Assembly: GCA_907165275.2 (NCBI GenBank)
Contig: OU015671.1
Location: forward strand, 10,137,001 to 10,201,000
Direction: 5' to 3'
DNA: 64,000 bases
Origin: Zygaena filipendulae
Taxonomy: Eukaryota; Arthropoda; Insecta; Lepidoptera; Zygaenidae
In this document: positions 32,996-43,945 of the stretch, in pieces
Layout: each line of letters begins with the position of its first letter
Numbering within the stretch: position 1 is the first letter of the stretch
Translations under genes and position numbers: made by a program
The notes under the pieces: generated by a model
The model's input: the letters and a program-made list of their open reading frames with translations, nothing else
Told to the model about the DNA's origin: nothing
Database searches by the model: none

Positions 32996-33232
32996 CCGCC
33001 GCACTCAGAGTAGACTTTAATGATTACTTAGTTAAGTATAGATTTTTAAAACAAAACTGCCGCAATCAGACAAGTTTAATAAATTAATGTTAATTGGCAT
33101 TTAACTGTTTAAGTTACGTCTAGTTAAATGCCAACTAACATTAATTTACTGAACGTCTCTGATTGCGGCAGTTTTGTTTTAAAAATCTATACTTAACTAA
33201 GTAATCATTAAAGTCGACTCTGAGTGCGGCGG
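32996..33232. mobile_element. 237-bp palindromic MITE, copy 3 (TSD TTA)
   Basis: The same length and ends as the copy at 2027; here both ends read CCGCCGCACTC. Flanked by TTA at 32993-32995 and 33233-33235. The exact match of ends and duplication defines the element border. Confidence 0.88.
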
Positions 33233-33305
33233 TTAGTGTCGTACGTAGCATATTGACAGCTAAAATTTTCGCCTATAAGTATACACTTTTTATGGACACT
33301 ATGAT

Positions 33306-33509
33306 GAGGTACTTAATTTCAAGTAAAGATTTTTAAAACTAAATTGCCGCAATCAGAGATGGTCATTATTGGCATTTGAATAATTAGATAAGTTAAATTT
33401 AGTTAAATGCCAATTAACATTAATGAACGTCTCTGATGCTGCATTTTTCTTTTAAAAATCTTTACTTAAAATTAAGTAATCATTAAAACGACTCTGAGTG
33501 CGGCCGTAA
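33306..33509. mobile_element. Eroded palindromic MITE, left end lost
   Basis: Keeps the inner arms (TTGCCGCAATCAGAGATGG, AAATGCCAATTAACATTAAT) and the right outer arm GACTCTGAGTGCGGCCG, but the left outer arm is missing. It lies 74 bp from the intact copy. Confidence 0.78.
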
Positions 33510-35564
33510 CTTGTACAACCAGTTGAACTACTCAGCAGTAGGTACCTACTAAAGCAGCAACTAATGTACTAAATTTTATCCGAGTAATTTAGTATTGTTT
33601 CTTAGTTTTAATTTTATTTAAATAACGCAATATCTTTGTGCTTTCATCTCGTTAGTTAAGTTATTGTTAGTGTTTTTTAATTATTTTTTAAATTTTGCGG
33701 AGGTGGGCGGGTCTTCAGCTCACACGTTTACCGAGGCTATTATTTTCAGTATTAAGGCCCCCACTTGTGACATCTACAATATATTATACAATGAAAAATC
33801 TGCACAGTGAAAATATTTTAAACAGATGTACAACAGGTTCATAGTAGTGTGACGATTTTGAAATTCACAGACAGGCGCCTGCGCACTTTTGGACACCCCA
33901 CGAGTGAAGCCGCGGGCGACTGCTAGTTTTTAATTTTCTTTCAATTATTAAAACAACTGCTTTCTCATGAGATTACATTGAATGACCAAAAATTTTGTAA
34001 TATTAAAAAAGTTTTACAAAAATATTTTTCCTGTAAACGTGTGTGCGGTGTGCACTTCCATTAAAACTAGGTATGACAATTATATCAATAAACAATTATC
34101 CATATTATTAGTTAAGTCATAGTGTGTTGTAAAAATCCATTTGATACTGTCACTGCGTACTTTTTTTTAATAGATTTTGAAAATCCGACTTGGATTTCCC
34201 GCGGTTGGAAAGGAAGATTTATTTAAAATTTTATTCATTCAAATAGGTATATTTTTTTATTAAACACCCGAGCGCTCCCGCGTGTTTTTAACTTGTGGGT
34301 TTTTATAAATGCATAATGTATAGAGTTAATCATTCTAGATAGTACGACGTGGTGTAGAGTTAAATCATTACAGATATAAGCGAGGTATGGAATGTAAATA
34401 TCATTAAGTAGATAAATTTAATGTTATAGTTTGTTCATAATATTATTATGTTCATTTTGCTTAAATAAACGATTTGGATAAAACTTATTCGGTGCGTTTT
34501 TTATTTATCATTTAACATAAACTCTCCCTATTAAACTACTGTTATAGCATTAAAATTAAAGTGATGGTCCAAGAGCTAATATAGAAAAAGTAAAAACGTA
34601 AAAAAAAATCAAAAAATTATATGTACCTATAGTGACAATATTCTGTTACACGTCTTCTAAAATAATTTAAATACTGTTTTATTTGACACGTTTAACTATC
34701 ATAATTATTATGTAGGTACCAGCACTCGTTCTAACATATTCGATAGGCGATAACAGCATTCAAACTTGATATCGAAAAGTTAACAGAAAGTGCCACAAAC
34801 GACCACTTTTTGCGGTTTTTATTATTATTATTTTTTAAAGTTCAACTGGCTAAATTTTAAAACAATTAGGCACCTACTTCCTAATATTCTCTTTATTTTT
34901 TTTTTCTTAGAAGATTTTTTTTTTATAGTGACTGGCTGTAGAACCGAACTTTATTTGACAATCGTACCTCCTCACCATCTCGCGCTGCATGGGTAGGTAG
35001 GTACTAGAGTTGCAAACTCTCCCGGAATATTCGGAAGACGGGGAATATTGTTCAACTTCTCAAGTTGTCGCATTAAATACTCCGTTTTTTTTAAACATTA
35101 ATTTTCATTAAATGTATAGTATTATAATATTATGTGTAGCTAGGTAGGTAGATAGTGCACAAAAATACTCTAGCCCGCTCTGCATTTTTGTCTCCATGTA
35201 AAACATCTCGATCTAGCGAAGAGAGCTCAAACTAACTCAATGTTTACAAACAGCATAATAATTCTTGGTTTACCTACATGTTTTTGTGGTAGTATTAAGC
35301 TGTTTCGTTAGAGGGCGCTGTTTGTAACTGGTTCTTTCTGACATGGTTCTACGGGGAATCAATGCCAAGCACGAACCTCAGAGTAATAAATATACTACGA
35401 ACTGTGCACGAACTCATTCGCGTGATTGTGTTAGTTTGTAAGCCGATAGAGGGCGCTAGGGACATCTATACTATGATAAAAAAATCCGCGATTCTGTACA
35501 TTGAATATTTTTAACAAAAATTGACAGGGGGCGATAAAAGAAGAGTAACCAACTACAAAAAAAA
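33510..35564. other. AT-rich stretch without a gene
   Basis: Contains a short Lep1 end at about 33885-33927 (ACGAGTGAAGCCGCGGGCGA, CTAG). A TTAAATAAACGATTTGG at about 34461 could serve as a poly-A signal. No coding region is supported; the 68-residue frame at 34790 is poly-T-derived. Confidence 0.5.
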
Positions 35565-35760
35565 GTGTTTAAAATCTGTCTGTCTGTTCGCGATAATCTC
35601 CGAATCTACTCAACGGATTGTCATGCGGTTTTTACAGATAGATTACTTACTCTGAGGTAGGTATTATATTATCTGTGGCCAGGAGCTACATAAATAGGCT
35701 ATGTTTCATATTTTGATGTCGGGAAAGTTTCACGCGGGTGAAACCGCGGGGCACAGCTAG
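35565..35760 (+). mobile_element. Helitron-like repeat
   Basis: AAAATCTGTCTGTCTGTTCG, TCATGCGGTTTTTACAGATA, CGCGGGTGAAACCGCGGGG, CTAG at 35757-35760. A short second end (GGGTGAAACCGCGGAGAACA) stands alone at 35970-35993. Confidence 0.75.
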
Positions 35761-36469
35761 TAACAAATAAAGGAAATTCTACCTTTGGTTCTACTATGTA
35801 AAAATACATGACCTAGAATATTTTAAAGTCAATTCTAATTGTTATTAAAAATAAAAAAGCAGACAATGTTGAGAAAACCGAGTATGAAAAAAGTTACTGC
35901 TTACCTATACGGTATACCTTATTTATAATAATAGAGTGGTAATTTTTCAAAAAAGGTAGCAACATCCCGGGTGAAACCGCGGAGAACAGCTAGTTTTACA
36001 TAAAATTTTATTAGAAAATGGGTATTTGAGAGAAATTCACGTTTTCGGTTTTATAGATATTCGGTGGGCATCAATGCTTGAAAAACGTTTCTCTAACGTG
36101 CCTCTGCATATAATTCCCAGAATATACGCTTTTATCACTTTATCAGACAATGTAGTAAGATCTGTCATTCATCTTTTGAAATGAGGAATATTCCATCCAG
36201 GTAAACTATCTGTATTGAAAGTCCATAGGTAACTATTGTGTTAATAAAAGATAGTTTAAAAGAAAAAAATATATATTTCTCATATCGAATTAATAGACGT
36301 AAAATCACATTCAAAGCACGCAAAATGATACAATTTCACGGGTGGTGGATTCACCATAGATACCAGCAAACATTCAACTGTTTTCGTGCTTTAGTTTCGA
36401 ACGGAATTTTGAATGAATCTAGCGCTCTATGTCTCTATGATTTCCCATTTCTAAGTTATTATGTAGGTA
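35761..36469. other. No gene recognised
   Basis: AT-rich; the 100-residue plus-strand frame at 36238-36540 crosses the transposon border below and has no motif. Confidence 0.5.
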
Positions 36470-36725
36470 CCGTCAAATATGCCAACTTTGCCAATCAAGG
36501 TATCTTTGCCCAAAAACCACTTTTTAAGCAAATCTGCTAACAGACAAAAATATTTACGTTTTATGGCAACATTTTTTAGTTGGTTAGAAAATTGATTATA
36601 TTTGTGGCAACACTGTGTATCGCTTATGTTCTCAAGTATATTCAGTATCCTGTCAGAACTTGTTAAATGCGGTGCGTATTTTTGCGGGCAAATTTTAGCA
36701 ATAAAGTGTTTGTGAATTGTTCTTC

Positions 36726-38115
36726 ATGGCGAAAACGCAGGTAAGTTTATTCAATTGTATGTTATAGAATAACAATTGTTAAGTGTTTTAATTTGAGTTT
36801 CATAGTTGAAGGCTTTCATTTTCAAAATATATGACTATGGGCAAAGTTACCTTAAACTTTTTAAACCCATGCATGCCAACATTGCCCTTTATTGAAAAGT
36901 ACTTAGGGTTGTCACATTAAACATTTTATAACTGAGACTAGCTGTGCCCCGCGACTTCGTCCGCGTGGGTTTCGGAATTCCCGCAGAAACTCCAAAGTAG
37001 CCTATTTTACTCTTAATAAAATCACCCAATTAGCAGTGAAAGTCCCGTCAAAATCGGTTCAATCGTTTCGGAGATTCACCCGCGTGAGTTCATTGATGCT
37101 CCGCTCCTATTGGTCTTAGCGTGATGTTATTTAACCTGTAGCCTTCCTCGATGAATGAACTATCCAACAGAATTTTTTTTTAATTCTAACCAGTAATTCA
37201 TTCAAAAAACACAACGGAAGCTCTCGAAAAGAATATTTTTTCCCGTTTCTTGCAACATTTTTCATTGCTGCTCAGCTTCTATAAGTCGTAGCGTAATGTT
37301 ATATAGCCTGTAGCCTTCCTAGATGAATGGATTATCCAACACATTTTTTTTTTAATTCTCACCAGTAATTCATTCAAAAAAAACAACGGAAGCTCTCGAA
37401 AAGAATATTTTTTTCCATTTTTTTTCCACATTTTTCATTGCTGCTATTTATATAATCATCCGAATTTTCATTTTATTGTTATTTTAAATTTCAGAAAAAC
37501 CAACACAAGTCTCGAATTCGACAAAGAAAGTCAAGACGTGAAATAGGGTCCCGAGCTTATAAAAATTACTCTGAAGATATGATGAAACTTGCATGCGAAT
37601 CAGTTGCATCTAAACAAATATCTTCCAGAGATGCTGAAAAACAGTTTGGAATCCCACGACGTACTATTGTAAATAAAATAAAAAAATTGCATTTAAATTC
37701 TGTTGGTCATTCTTCGATTTTGACTAGTGAAGAAGAAACCAAAATTGTGAAAGTCTTGCAAGCTTCTAGCGATTTTGGTTCCCCGCTAACTAAACTCGAT
37801 CTAAAACTATTGGTTTATGAATATTTGAGAAAAAACTCTCGCGAGCTTTCATTCAAGAATAAAATTCCGGGTGATGCGTGGGTGCAGGGCTTTTTGGCTA
37901 GACACGCAGATGAACTAAGTATAAGAACTACTCAAAATATTTCGAAATCGAGAGCTGAAAAGGGACCACAGGAATTAGCTAGCTATTTTGAGAATTTACG
38001 TATCACTTTAAAAGACGTTCCAGCAACAAATATAGTAAATCTTGACGAAACTAATCTGTCAGACGACCCCGGATCATTTGTTTATGAAACATTTAATTTT
38101 ATACTCATTGTTTGA
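36726..38115 (+). CDS. Truncated pogo/Tigger-like transposase (two exons)
   Basis: Join 36726-36740 and 37495-38115, 211 residues. Exon 1 is ATG to MAKTQ, ending CAG|GTAAGT. The acceptor is TTTAAATTTCAG at 37483-37494, phase 0. Exon 2 continues KNQHKSRIRQRKSRRE, a basic and possibly nuclear-localising stretch. An HTH of the psq type follows (YKNYSEDMMKLACESVAS..DAEKQFGIPRRTIVNKI), then a CENP-B-type HTH (SSILTSEEETKIVKVL..PGDAWVQGFLARH). The start of the DDE domain is NIVNLDETNLSDDPG with the first catalytic D. After DDPG the family sequence is lost and the frame ends 14 residues later, with AATAAA at about 38124. The other two catalytic residues are absent, so it cannot cut DNA, but the DNA-binding half is complete. 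Expression is not shown by sequence. Confidence 0.82.
36938..37443 (-). mobile_element. Helitron-like repeat with a 172-bp tandem duplication, inside the transposase intron
   Basis: Starts CTAGCTGTGCCCCGCGACTT. The segment CATTG.TGCTC.GCT.CTAT..AGCCTTCCT.GATGAATG occurs twice, from 37091 and from 37263, with the same GGAAGCTCTCGAAAAGAATA. The two units differ at scattered sites. Confidence 0.75.
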
Positions 38116-38594
38116 TTAAAATTTAATAAATTCATTAATAATGTCAATTTATTTAATCATTTTATTAGAAAGTGACAACCCTTAAAATTTAAAACCGCTT
38201 GATGACGCTTGTATGGAAAAGAACAATAATCACTAGGAAACATTGCCCACTAATTTTATAACGAAAACGTTGATCCTACAAACAAAATTTTGGAACCTAG
38301 GCCAAGATAACATAAAATCCTAGACGTGGTGTTTATTAAGTTTTTAAATAAGTTATAATTGCGTTTATAATTGACGTGGGTAATGTTGGCTAGATGTCCA
38401 GATAACTTTGCCCGCTATCAAAATCGTAAAAAAATATGCTTAGATTTTAATTTGTTAGAACTATAACATAGCAGATGCGTGCTTATGGTCATCTAGTTGT
38501 AGTAAATGCTTAAATTTAGGAGGGTTGCTATTTAAAAAAATTAAAATTTATGTGATTTAAACAAAAAAACGGGCAAAGTTGGCATATTTCACGG

Positions 38595-39610
38595 TGTGCA
38601 GCATATATAGGTATGTCTGTGTATCTATCTACTTAAAAACTAAATTAAATACCTACTTAATTAATTATCATATTTTATATTATACATATAGAGGTGAGAC
38701 TTCTCATTGAACATTATTTTTAAAAAAGAAAATATTGCTGGGAGTTTTAATCCAAACAATGATTTTTATAATTTTGTTGTACTTACCTATCTGTCTGTAG
38801 GTATGTTTGTACAAGAGTCTGTAGGTACTCTGTACGAAAAGGAATTATGAAAATTTTAAACATAAAACTGCAAATCGAAAGGCACCATAGTTTTTTATAC
38901 CGCTATTTCTAACATTTCTATATTTAAAACATATATATAACCGTATATAACTAACAGGTACTCTTAAGTCTTAACTACCCAATGGATATCACGCATCATA
39001 CTTAAAACTTTTAACTATCATAGAGTAGCACCAACTTAGTCGTGTAGGTATCATTACCTATTATAAAACAAAATCTCCTCCCGAAGAATGTAGACGTCTA
39101 GTAACCACACGAGTAACTTCATGTTATATTGTACTAGTGCTTCGTAATGTTTAAATTAAAACTAACGAACTCATATTCAAGAGTTTGTAATTCATTTACG
39201 TGGCGCGTGAGTTGATTAACGCTTAATCTAATTAATAAATATTGTAGAGTCGACAGCTATTGGAGTACTCTAATAACAAACGTGGCCTGGAGACCTATAC
39301 AGCAAGATGTGCTGACATTTATTTTTTTTTATTTTTTTTTTTTTTTTCTAGCTACCGCCAACATGATCGGCGCCTGTCTCTACATAATCCTTTCATACCA
39401 GTTCTCGCTTTTATGCCTCTCGTACTTTCATTCTGCATATTATATCTTTCTTTCATCCGTCATCTTTTGTGCTTCTATCGGTTCTATCGGTTCTTGCCGA
39501 TGCTATCTCTAATCTAATCTTTTCCGATCTCTAATCTAATCTTTTCCGATCTCTAATCTATATTTGTATTTACATTAAAAAACCTCACTGTAGGTACAAC
39601 CGGTGCCTTA
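38595..39610. other. No gene recognised; short tandem repeat at its end
   Basis: CTAATCTAATCTTTTCCGATCT recurs two to three times at about 39507-39560. The 76- and 85-residue plus-strand frames at 39260-39517 follow a poly-T and lack motifs. Confidence 0.5.
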
Positions 39611-39847
39611 CCGCCGCACTCAGAGTCGACTTTAATGATTACTTAGTTAAGTATAGATTTTTAAAACCAAACTGCCGCAATCAGACAAGTTGAACAAATT
39701 AATGTTAATTGGCATTTAACTAATTAAGTTACATCTCATTAAATACCAATGAACATTAATTTACTGACCGTCTCTGATTGCGGCAGTTTAGTTTTAAAAA
39801 TCTATACTTAACTAAGTAATCATTAAAGTCGACTCTGAGTGCGGCCG
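39611..39847. mobile_element. 237-bp palindromic MITE, copy 4 (TSD TTA)
   Basis: CCGCCGCACTCAGAGTCGAC to GACTCTGAGTGCGGCCG, flanked by TTA at 39608-39610 and 39848-39850. It lies 115 bp beyond the cytochrome b5 stop codon, so it may fall in that gene's 3' UTR. Confidence 0.87.
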
Positions 39848-39962
39848 TTATACTCGTAATTTTATTATCTTTTTTTATCTGGACATTGGCGAAATGATCG
39901 CACAACAGCGCGATAGAAACGCCACAATTTAAAAAAAAAAGAAGACATCCATGACATCCGGG

Positions 39963-42900
39963 TCACCCGAGTAGTCCGCACGTGACCACGCCAAGACAAC
40001 TCCTGCCGTTTCCACTCTTGCCCAGGTCTTCAGCTGGAGCGTTCACCACTCGCTTCTTCTTTTTGCCGTTTGCGTCATAGTATTTTTCCTCCTGTAATTA
40101 ATTAAACATGTTATTTGAATGGGAAATATTTAACTGCCGATATACATATGGAGACAAAATGTAGCTGTAGTAGTAATCTCTATGTATCAATTATTCCGAT
40201 TTCCGAGCACTCCGACCTAGGTTAGGGTAAGTTTTAACAGCGATCACCACACTGAGCGAGCGCAGCGAGCGTGCATCAATAAAAATTACCTTGTATAAAG
40301 CTGTTATTTTGACATTACAAACAGACACTTCAATTTTATATGATTAGATTAGATTGGATTTATTTATTTCACATTATCAGATTCAAAAATTACATCAATT
40401 TCAATTTTGTATCTCTATATTATGTCCTTCTCTAGCTGTACCTCCAACGCCGCCTTCCTTCTAGACTATAATTTTCCCTATGCACCCCATGGCTGTCTGG
40501 AAGAGATCGCTCTGAGCGATAAGACTGCCGATTGTTATAATTACACTAGTAAAATTGTTTTTGTTATTGTTTATTTTAAGTGGTGTTCAATAAAGAGTTT
40601 ATTATTATTATTACCTCTGACAACATATGTGCAAAATTTCTTGATGATTGGTTGAGCCGTTAGCTGTTAAATTTCGCATCACTTCGTAACGTTGTGTATG
40701 TATACCTGTAGTACCTACCTACCTACAAAATATAGTTATAGTCATAAGGGTAATAATATATATGTTATAGTATACTGGTCCCATCGGTGTAATTCTTACA
40801 GGACTATCAAGAATGTGGGTCGCATAGTCCGGCCGGGCGCAGCTGGCGCTCGAGGAGCGACCGGATATCCATCAGACAACTTATTCGGACGCTTTCCGGA
40901 CGCTTAATGCAATTGATGCCTTACACCGACATTTATTGTAGTAGCTACTTCTACCTACGCCTGATAAACAATATACCACTTCGTCAGAGTGTTTTGAGCA
41001 GTTCTCTTTTATATGGATTGTCGCACATCAGTATTTAGCCAGCAAGTTTTCTGTATAGCTCTGATAATTAAAATTAAAAATTGCAAAATTTCATGATGTT
41101 CCATTGAGTTGTCAAGTCGTGAAATCGTAACAAATAAAGAGACTACCATTCGCATTTATAGCAATATTTAGGTGTGATTTAGTAGTGTTTTTTAAGAATG
41201 AACTACCGCCGGTTTGACTATATCTCTCTTTTAAAATATACATGTTGTATACATACTATATGTAGATACAAACCTCGACAATTTCCCCGATCTTGTAACT
41301 GGCCAGCACAGTGTTCGCGTCGGACGAGTGGCCGATGTCGTTATAGGCTTTGGTCGCGTCCCGGCCCGCTTCCTCCAGGATCACGTCTCCACCGGGGTGC
41401 TGCGGAACCAGAAAACAGTGGAGGTTACCGCACCTTCACATATTGATTTAAACTTCGAGTCCTCAGGGCTGCTGCACCAAGTAGCTAAGGCAAGGTTTTG
41501 TTAGTCTGCCGCGCTTGAGTGACTCCCATAATCCCTACTGGGCTCCCCTACCACAGATAATATAATACAAGCCCCTAATAATAGACGTGCAAGGCTATAG
41601 TAAAATAGCGCCTTACTAAAACTATAAAGAAAAGATTTGAATTTGTAATGGATTAACTAAAAAACTACTTAACCGAATTTAACCAGAGTTCCTGAGTGAC
41701 ATAGGGAACTTTTTATAAAAATAACTAGCTTTTGCCCGCGATTTTATCCGCGTGGAAGTCGAAAATGGTTCTAATAGGATTTTTAATTGGTATTTAACGT
41801 TAGATTGGACCAAAGAATCACGTTGTCCCATATGAACTTTGCGGCCCCTTTTCACCCCTTTAGAGGTAGAATTCCGGAAAATCCTTTCTTATCAGATGCT
41901 TACGTCATACAGAGAACACACCCTCCAAGTTTCAGGTCTCTACGATCAGCGGTTTAGGCTGTGCGTTGATCCATCAGTCATTCAGGACAAAGGATTTTAT
42001 ATATATAGATTGATTTAAAACGATGGGGGATCGTTTATTTAATCCTACTAATATTATAAACGCGAAAAGAACAATGGCAAAATTTCTATAGGAGCTGGAC
42101 TTGACTTTTATTTTTCATGTCCCAAAATAAACTATAGTTAGATTGATTTGTTTTTATGTTGTAAATACCATCCCGTTTAAAAATCATATCTAAATAGCCA
42201 CAATTTTTTAAAATAACGTCGTAAAATCCACAATACATTTGAGGTTAGAATCTACAACTACATTTTACCCGACCTAAAAGTGTAGTTAGCATAGAAATAA
42301 TGTAGTCACAAGTGGTAGTTATCAGTCCGTAAAAAATGCCTAGGTAAAAACGACAAAGGAAATTCAAAATAGAACAACAAGTAAAGCGATTAAAATGCGT
42401 GATTGCCGGGTGTCATGTCAATTGCCAATCAAATCAAATATTAATGATTAATGACAATCACTGGCGCGGTTCGATGACCACAGATTTAGTAACTTGTCAA
42501 AGACAAATGACGTTCCGATGTACGCAATTGAACAAAATGCTTATACTTACTATGAACCTAAATATTTTTTTTTTTTATGACAAGAACGCACACACAGTTG
42601 TTGATTTGATGCCTACATAATTATCTAGTAAAACTATTAAGAAAAACGTGAATAATTATAGTCTGAATACTAAGTCATGTCATACGCGAAATGAATCGTC
42701 AATAGGTGCGTTCTGAAACCACATACATGATGTCGTAGAAGTTACAAAAACAAAAATAAATTAATATCTTTTTTTTGTGGCTACTTATAGAGATAATTTT
42801 TGTGTTTTTTAAAATCTTAAAAAATAAGGATTTTTTTCATATATATATCATATATGGACACCATTGTTTCGTATCGAGTCCGATCTGGCCATCCTTCTTT

Positions 42901-43313
42901 GTAAGAATGTATGGATGGATGGATGAATGGATGTTTCTTACTCTTTCACGCAAAAACTACAGAATGGATTTAAATGAAACTTTACAATAATGTAGCTTAT
43001 ACATCAGATTAATACATAGGGTACTTTTTATCCCGGAATTCCCGCGGGAACTCTGAAATTAACGCAGGTGAAACTGCGGGGCACAACTTGTTAGTAATAA
43101 ACAAATAATAAAAATTAGTTATTAGTTTTGCGCAATATATAAAAAAATAAAGGCGGCAACGGTCTCGGCCACCCACCTGGTGTATGTAGTTGGTGACGTC
43201 ATACACGGAGTCCTTGATGATGATCCACAGCGGCGCAGTGCCGCGCCCGTTCCGAGTCGCCACGTCCGCGCGACTGTACCGTGTCGGCTCCGGCATCGCG
43301 GGGCAAGCAGGGA
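39963..43313 (-). CDS. Cytochrome b5, three coding exons, no membrane anchor
   Basis: Small haem protein that passes single electrons to desaturases, P450s and similar enzymes. Coding parts: 43296-43177, 41399-41274 and 40091-39963; 124 residues. The start exon opens after a TATTATTGCAG acceptor at 43313 and reads MPEPTRYSRADVATRNGRG..WIIIKDSVYDVTNYIHQ, ending CAG|GTGGGT. Exon 2 starts HPGGDVILEEAGRDATKAYN, DIGHSSDA, ending GAG|GTTTGT. Exon 3, after AATTACAG, is EEKYYDANGKKKKRVV..RSCLGVVTCGLLG then TGA. All junctions are phase 0. The two haem-ligand histidines are in HPGG (residue 41) and GHSSD (residue 64). The usual C-terminal membrane helix is missing; the tail is basic, then short and weakly hydrophobic, so the protein is probably soluble or loosely attached. 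At least one 5' UTR exon lies upstream of 43315. Introns carry a Lep1 copy and a LINE tail. Confidence 0.9.
40325..40612 (+). mobile_element. 5'-truncated LINE 3' end, in a cytochrome b5 intron
   Basis: CTGGAAGAGATCGCTCTGAG then CGATAAGACTGCC (40497-40529), then GGTGTTCAATAAAGAGTTTA and a (TTA)n tail to 40612. The full-length LINE at 47.4-57.3 kb has the same hairpin block in its 3' UTR (47506-47538, minus), so this is a related dead copy. The left border is uncertain. Confidence 0.72.
41726..42012 (-). mobile_element. Helitron-like repeat, third subfamily, in cytochrome b5 intron 1
   Basis: CTAGCTTTTGCCCGCGATTT, GGCCCCTTTTCACCCC, CCAAGTTTCAGGTCTCTACG, ending in an AT block; the reverse of the copy at 9660-9896 but longer. 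A lone 5' end TCCTACTAATATTATAAACG follows at 42043. Confidence 0.75.
42905..43092 (+). mobile_element. Lep1-type repeat in cytochrome b5 intron 1
   Basis: GAATGTATGGATGGATGGAT, AAACTTTACAATAATGTAGC, ATCCCGGAATTCCCGCGGGA, CAGGTGAAACTGCGGGGCAC, with an eroded CTTG end. It stops about 85 bp from the start exon's donor. Confidence 0.78.
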
Positions 43314-43864
43314 CTGCAATAATACGTAAAGAACTACTTATAATAGGTAATCGACACGACACGCATTGTACGGAGGTTCCTGTCTCTGTGACCTTAACCA
43401 CCGGTAGTTTGAGCCCTGCTCCGCTGCCGGTAGCACAATAGGTTTAGGTTTTTTATAATATTTATTATTTTGTAAATTTATATTGTAAAAAACCTAAATT
43501 TAAGGTAAATAAATAAATAATAATAATTCATTATTTCAGATTCAAAGATCCATAGTAAAAGAGAACGCTTATTTTACAATCATTTGACTATCACAATCAT
43601 TTGACTATCGCTATGTATAAAATAGCATAAAAATAAAAATACATTTAGGTGGCAATATCCACCCATCGTCGGTACATTGTCGACAGCATGAGCCTATCCG
43701 CTATGCTCCTTACGATGACATTATTACACGTGTCAACCCTGAACATGAATGATGCTATTCTTTTACTTTATAACTTAGTTACTTATTGAATACAAAATGA
43801 CAATACTGAATTATACTGTAACCCTATTATACTGTAATCTTAACCAATTACGTGTCACGAATAA

Positions 43865-43945
43865 CCTTAGACTTAGACTCTGAGGCGCCGGCTGATCTCC
43901 TCCACAAACCCCATCGCTTCGGGCCCCCATGGACCCGCCGTCTCA
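43865..43945 (-). pseudogene. Possible fragment of a non-LTR reverse transcriptase C-terminus
   Basis: The minus strand reads W-G-P-E-A-M-G-F-V-E-E-I-S-R-R-L-R-V, the pattern of a conserved block in R1/jockey-type LINE polyproteins. The frame is short and ends in a stop. Only this block is recognisable. Confidence 0.45.

Larger units (their letters stand above)
36470..38594 (+). mobile_element. 2.1-kb pogo/Tigger-like DNA transposon with terminal inverted repeats
   Basis: The left end CCGTCAAATATGCCAACTTT (36470 on) and the inverse of the right end, CCGTGAAATATGCCAACTTT (38594 backward), match over 22 bp with one difference. TA precedes the left end (36468-36469) and TG follows the right, consistent with a TA duplication with one later change. 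Inside lies an intron-containing gene for a truncated pogo-type transposase. Subterminal copies of GGCAAAGTT/AACTTTGCC and CCAACATTGCCC lie near both ends. A Lep1-type repeat has inserted into the intron. Confidence 0.85.

Noticed and set aside
38103..38594. Search for the missing two catalytic residues of the pogo-like transposase downstream
   Set aside because: Only AT-rich sequence, a poly-A signal and subterminal motifs remain before the right terminal repeat.
43009..43173. Continuation of the cytochrome b5 start exon past NYIHQ
   Set aside because: After a clear CAG|GTGGGT donor the translation loses the family pattern and enters a Lep1 copy; the haem-binding HPGG continues in the exon at 41399.
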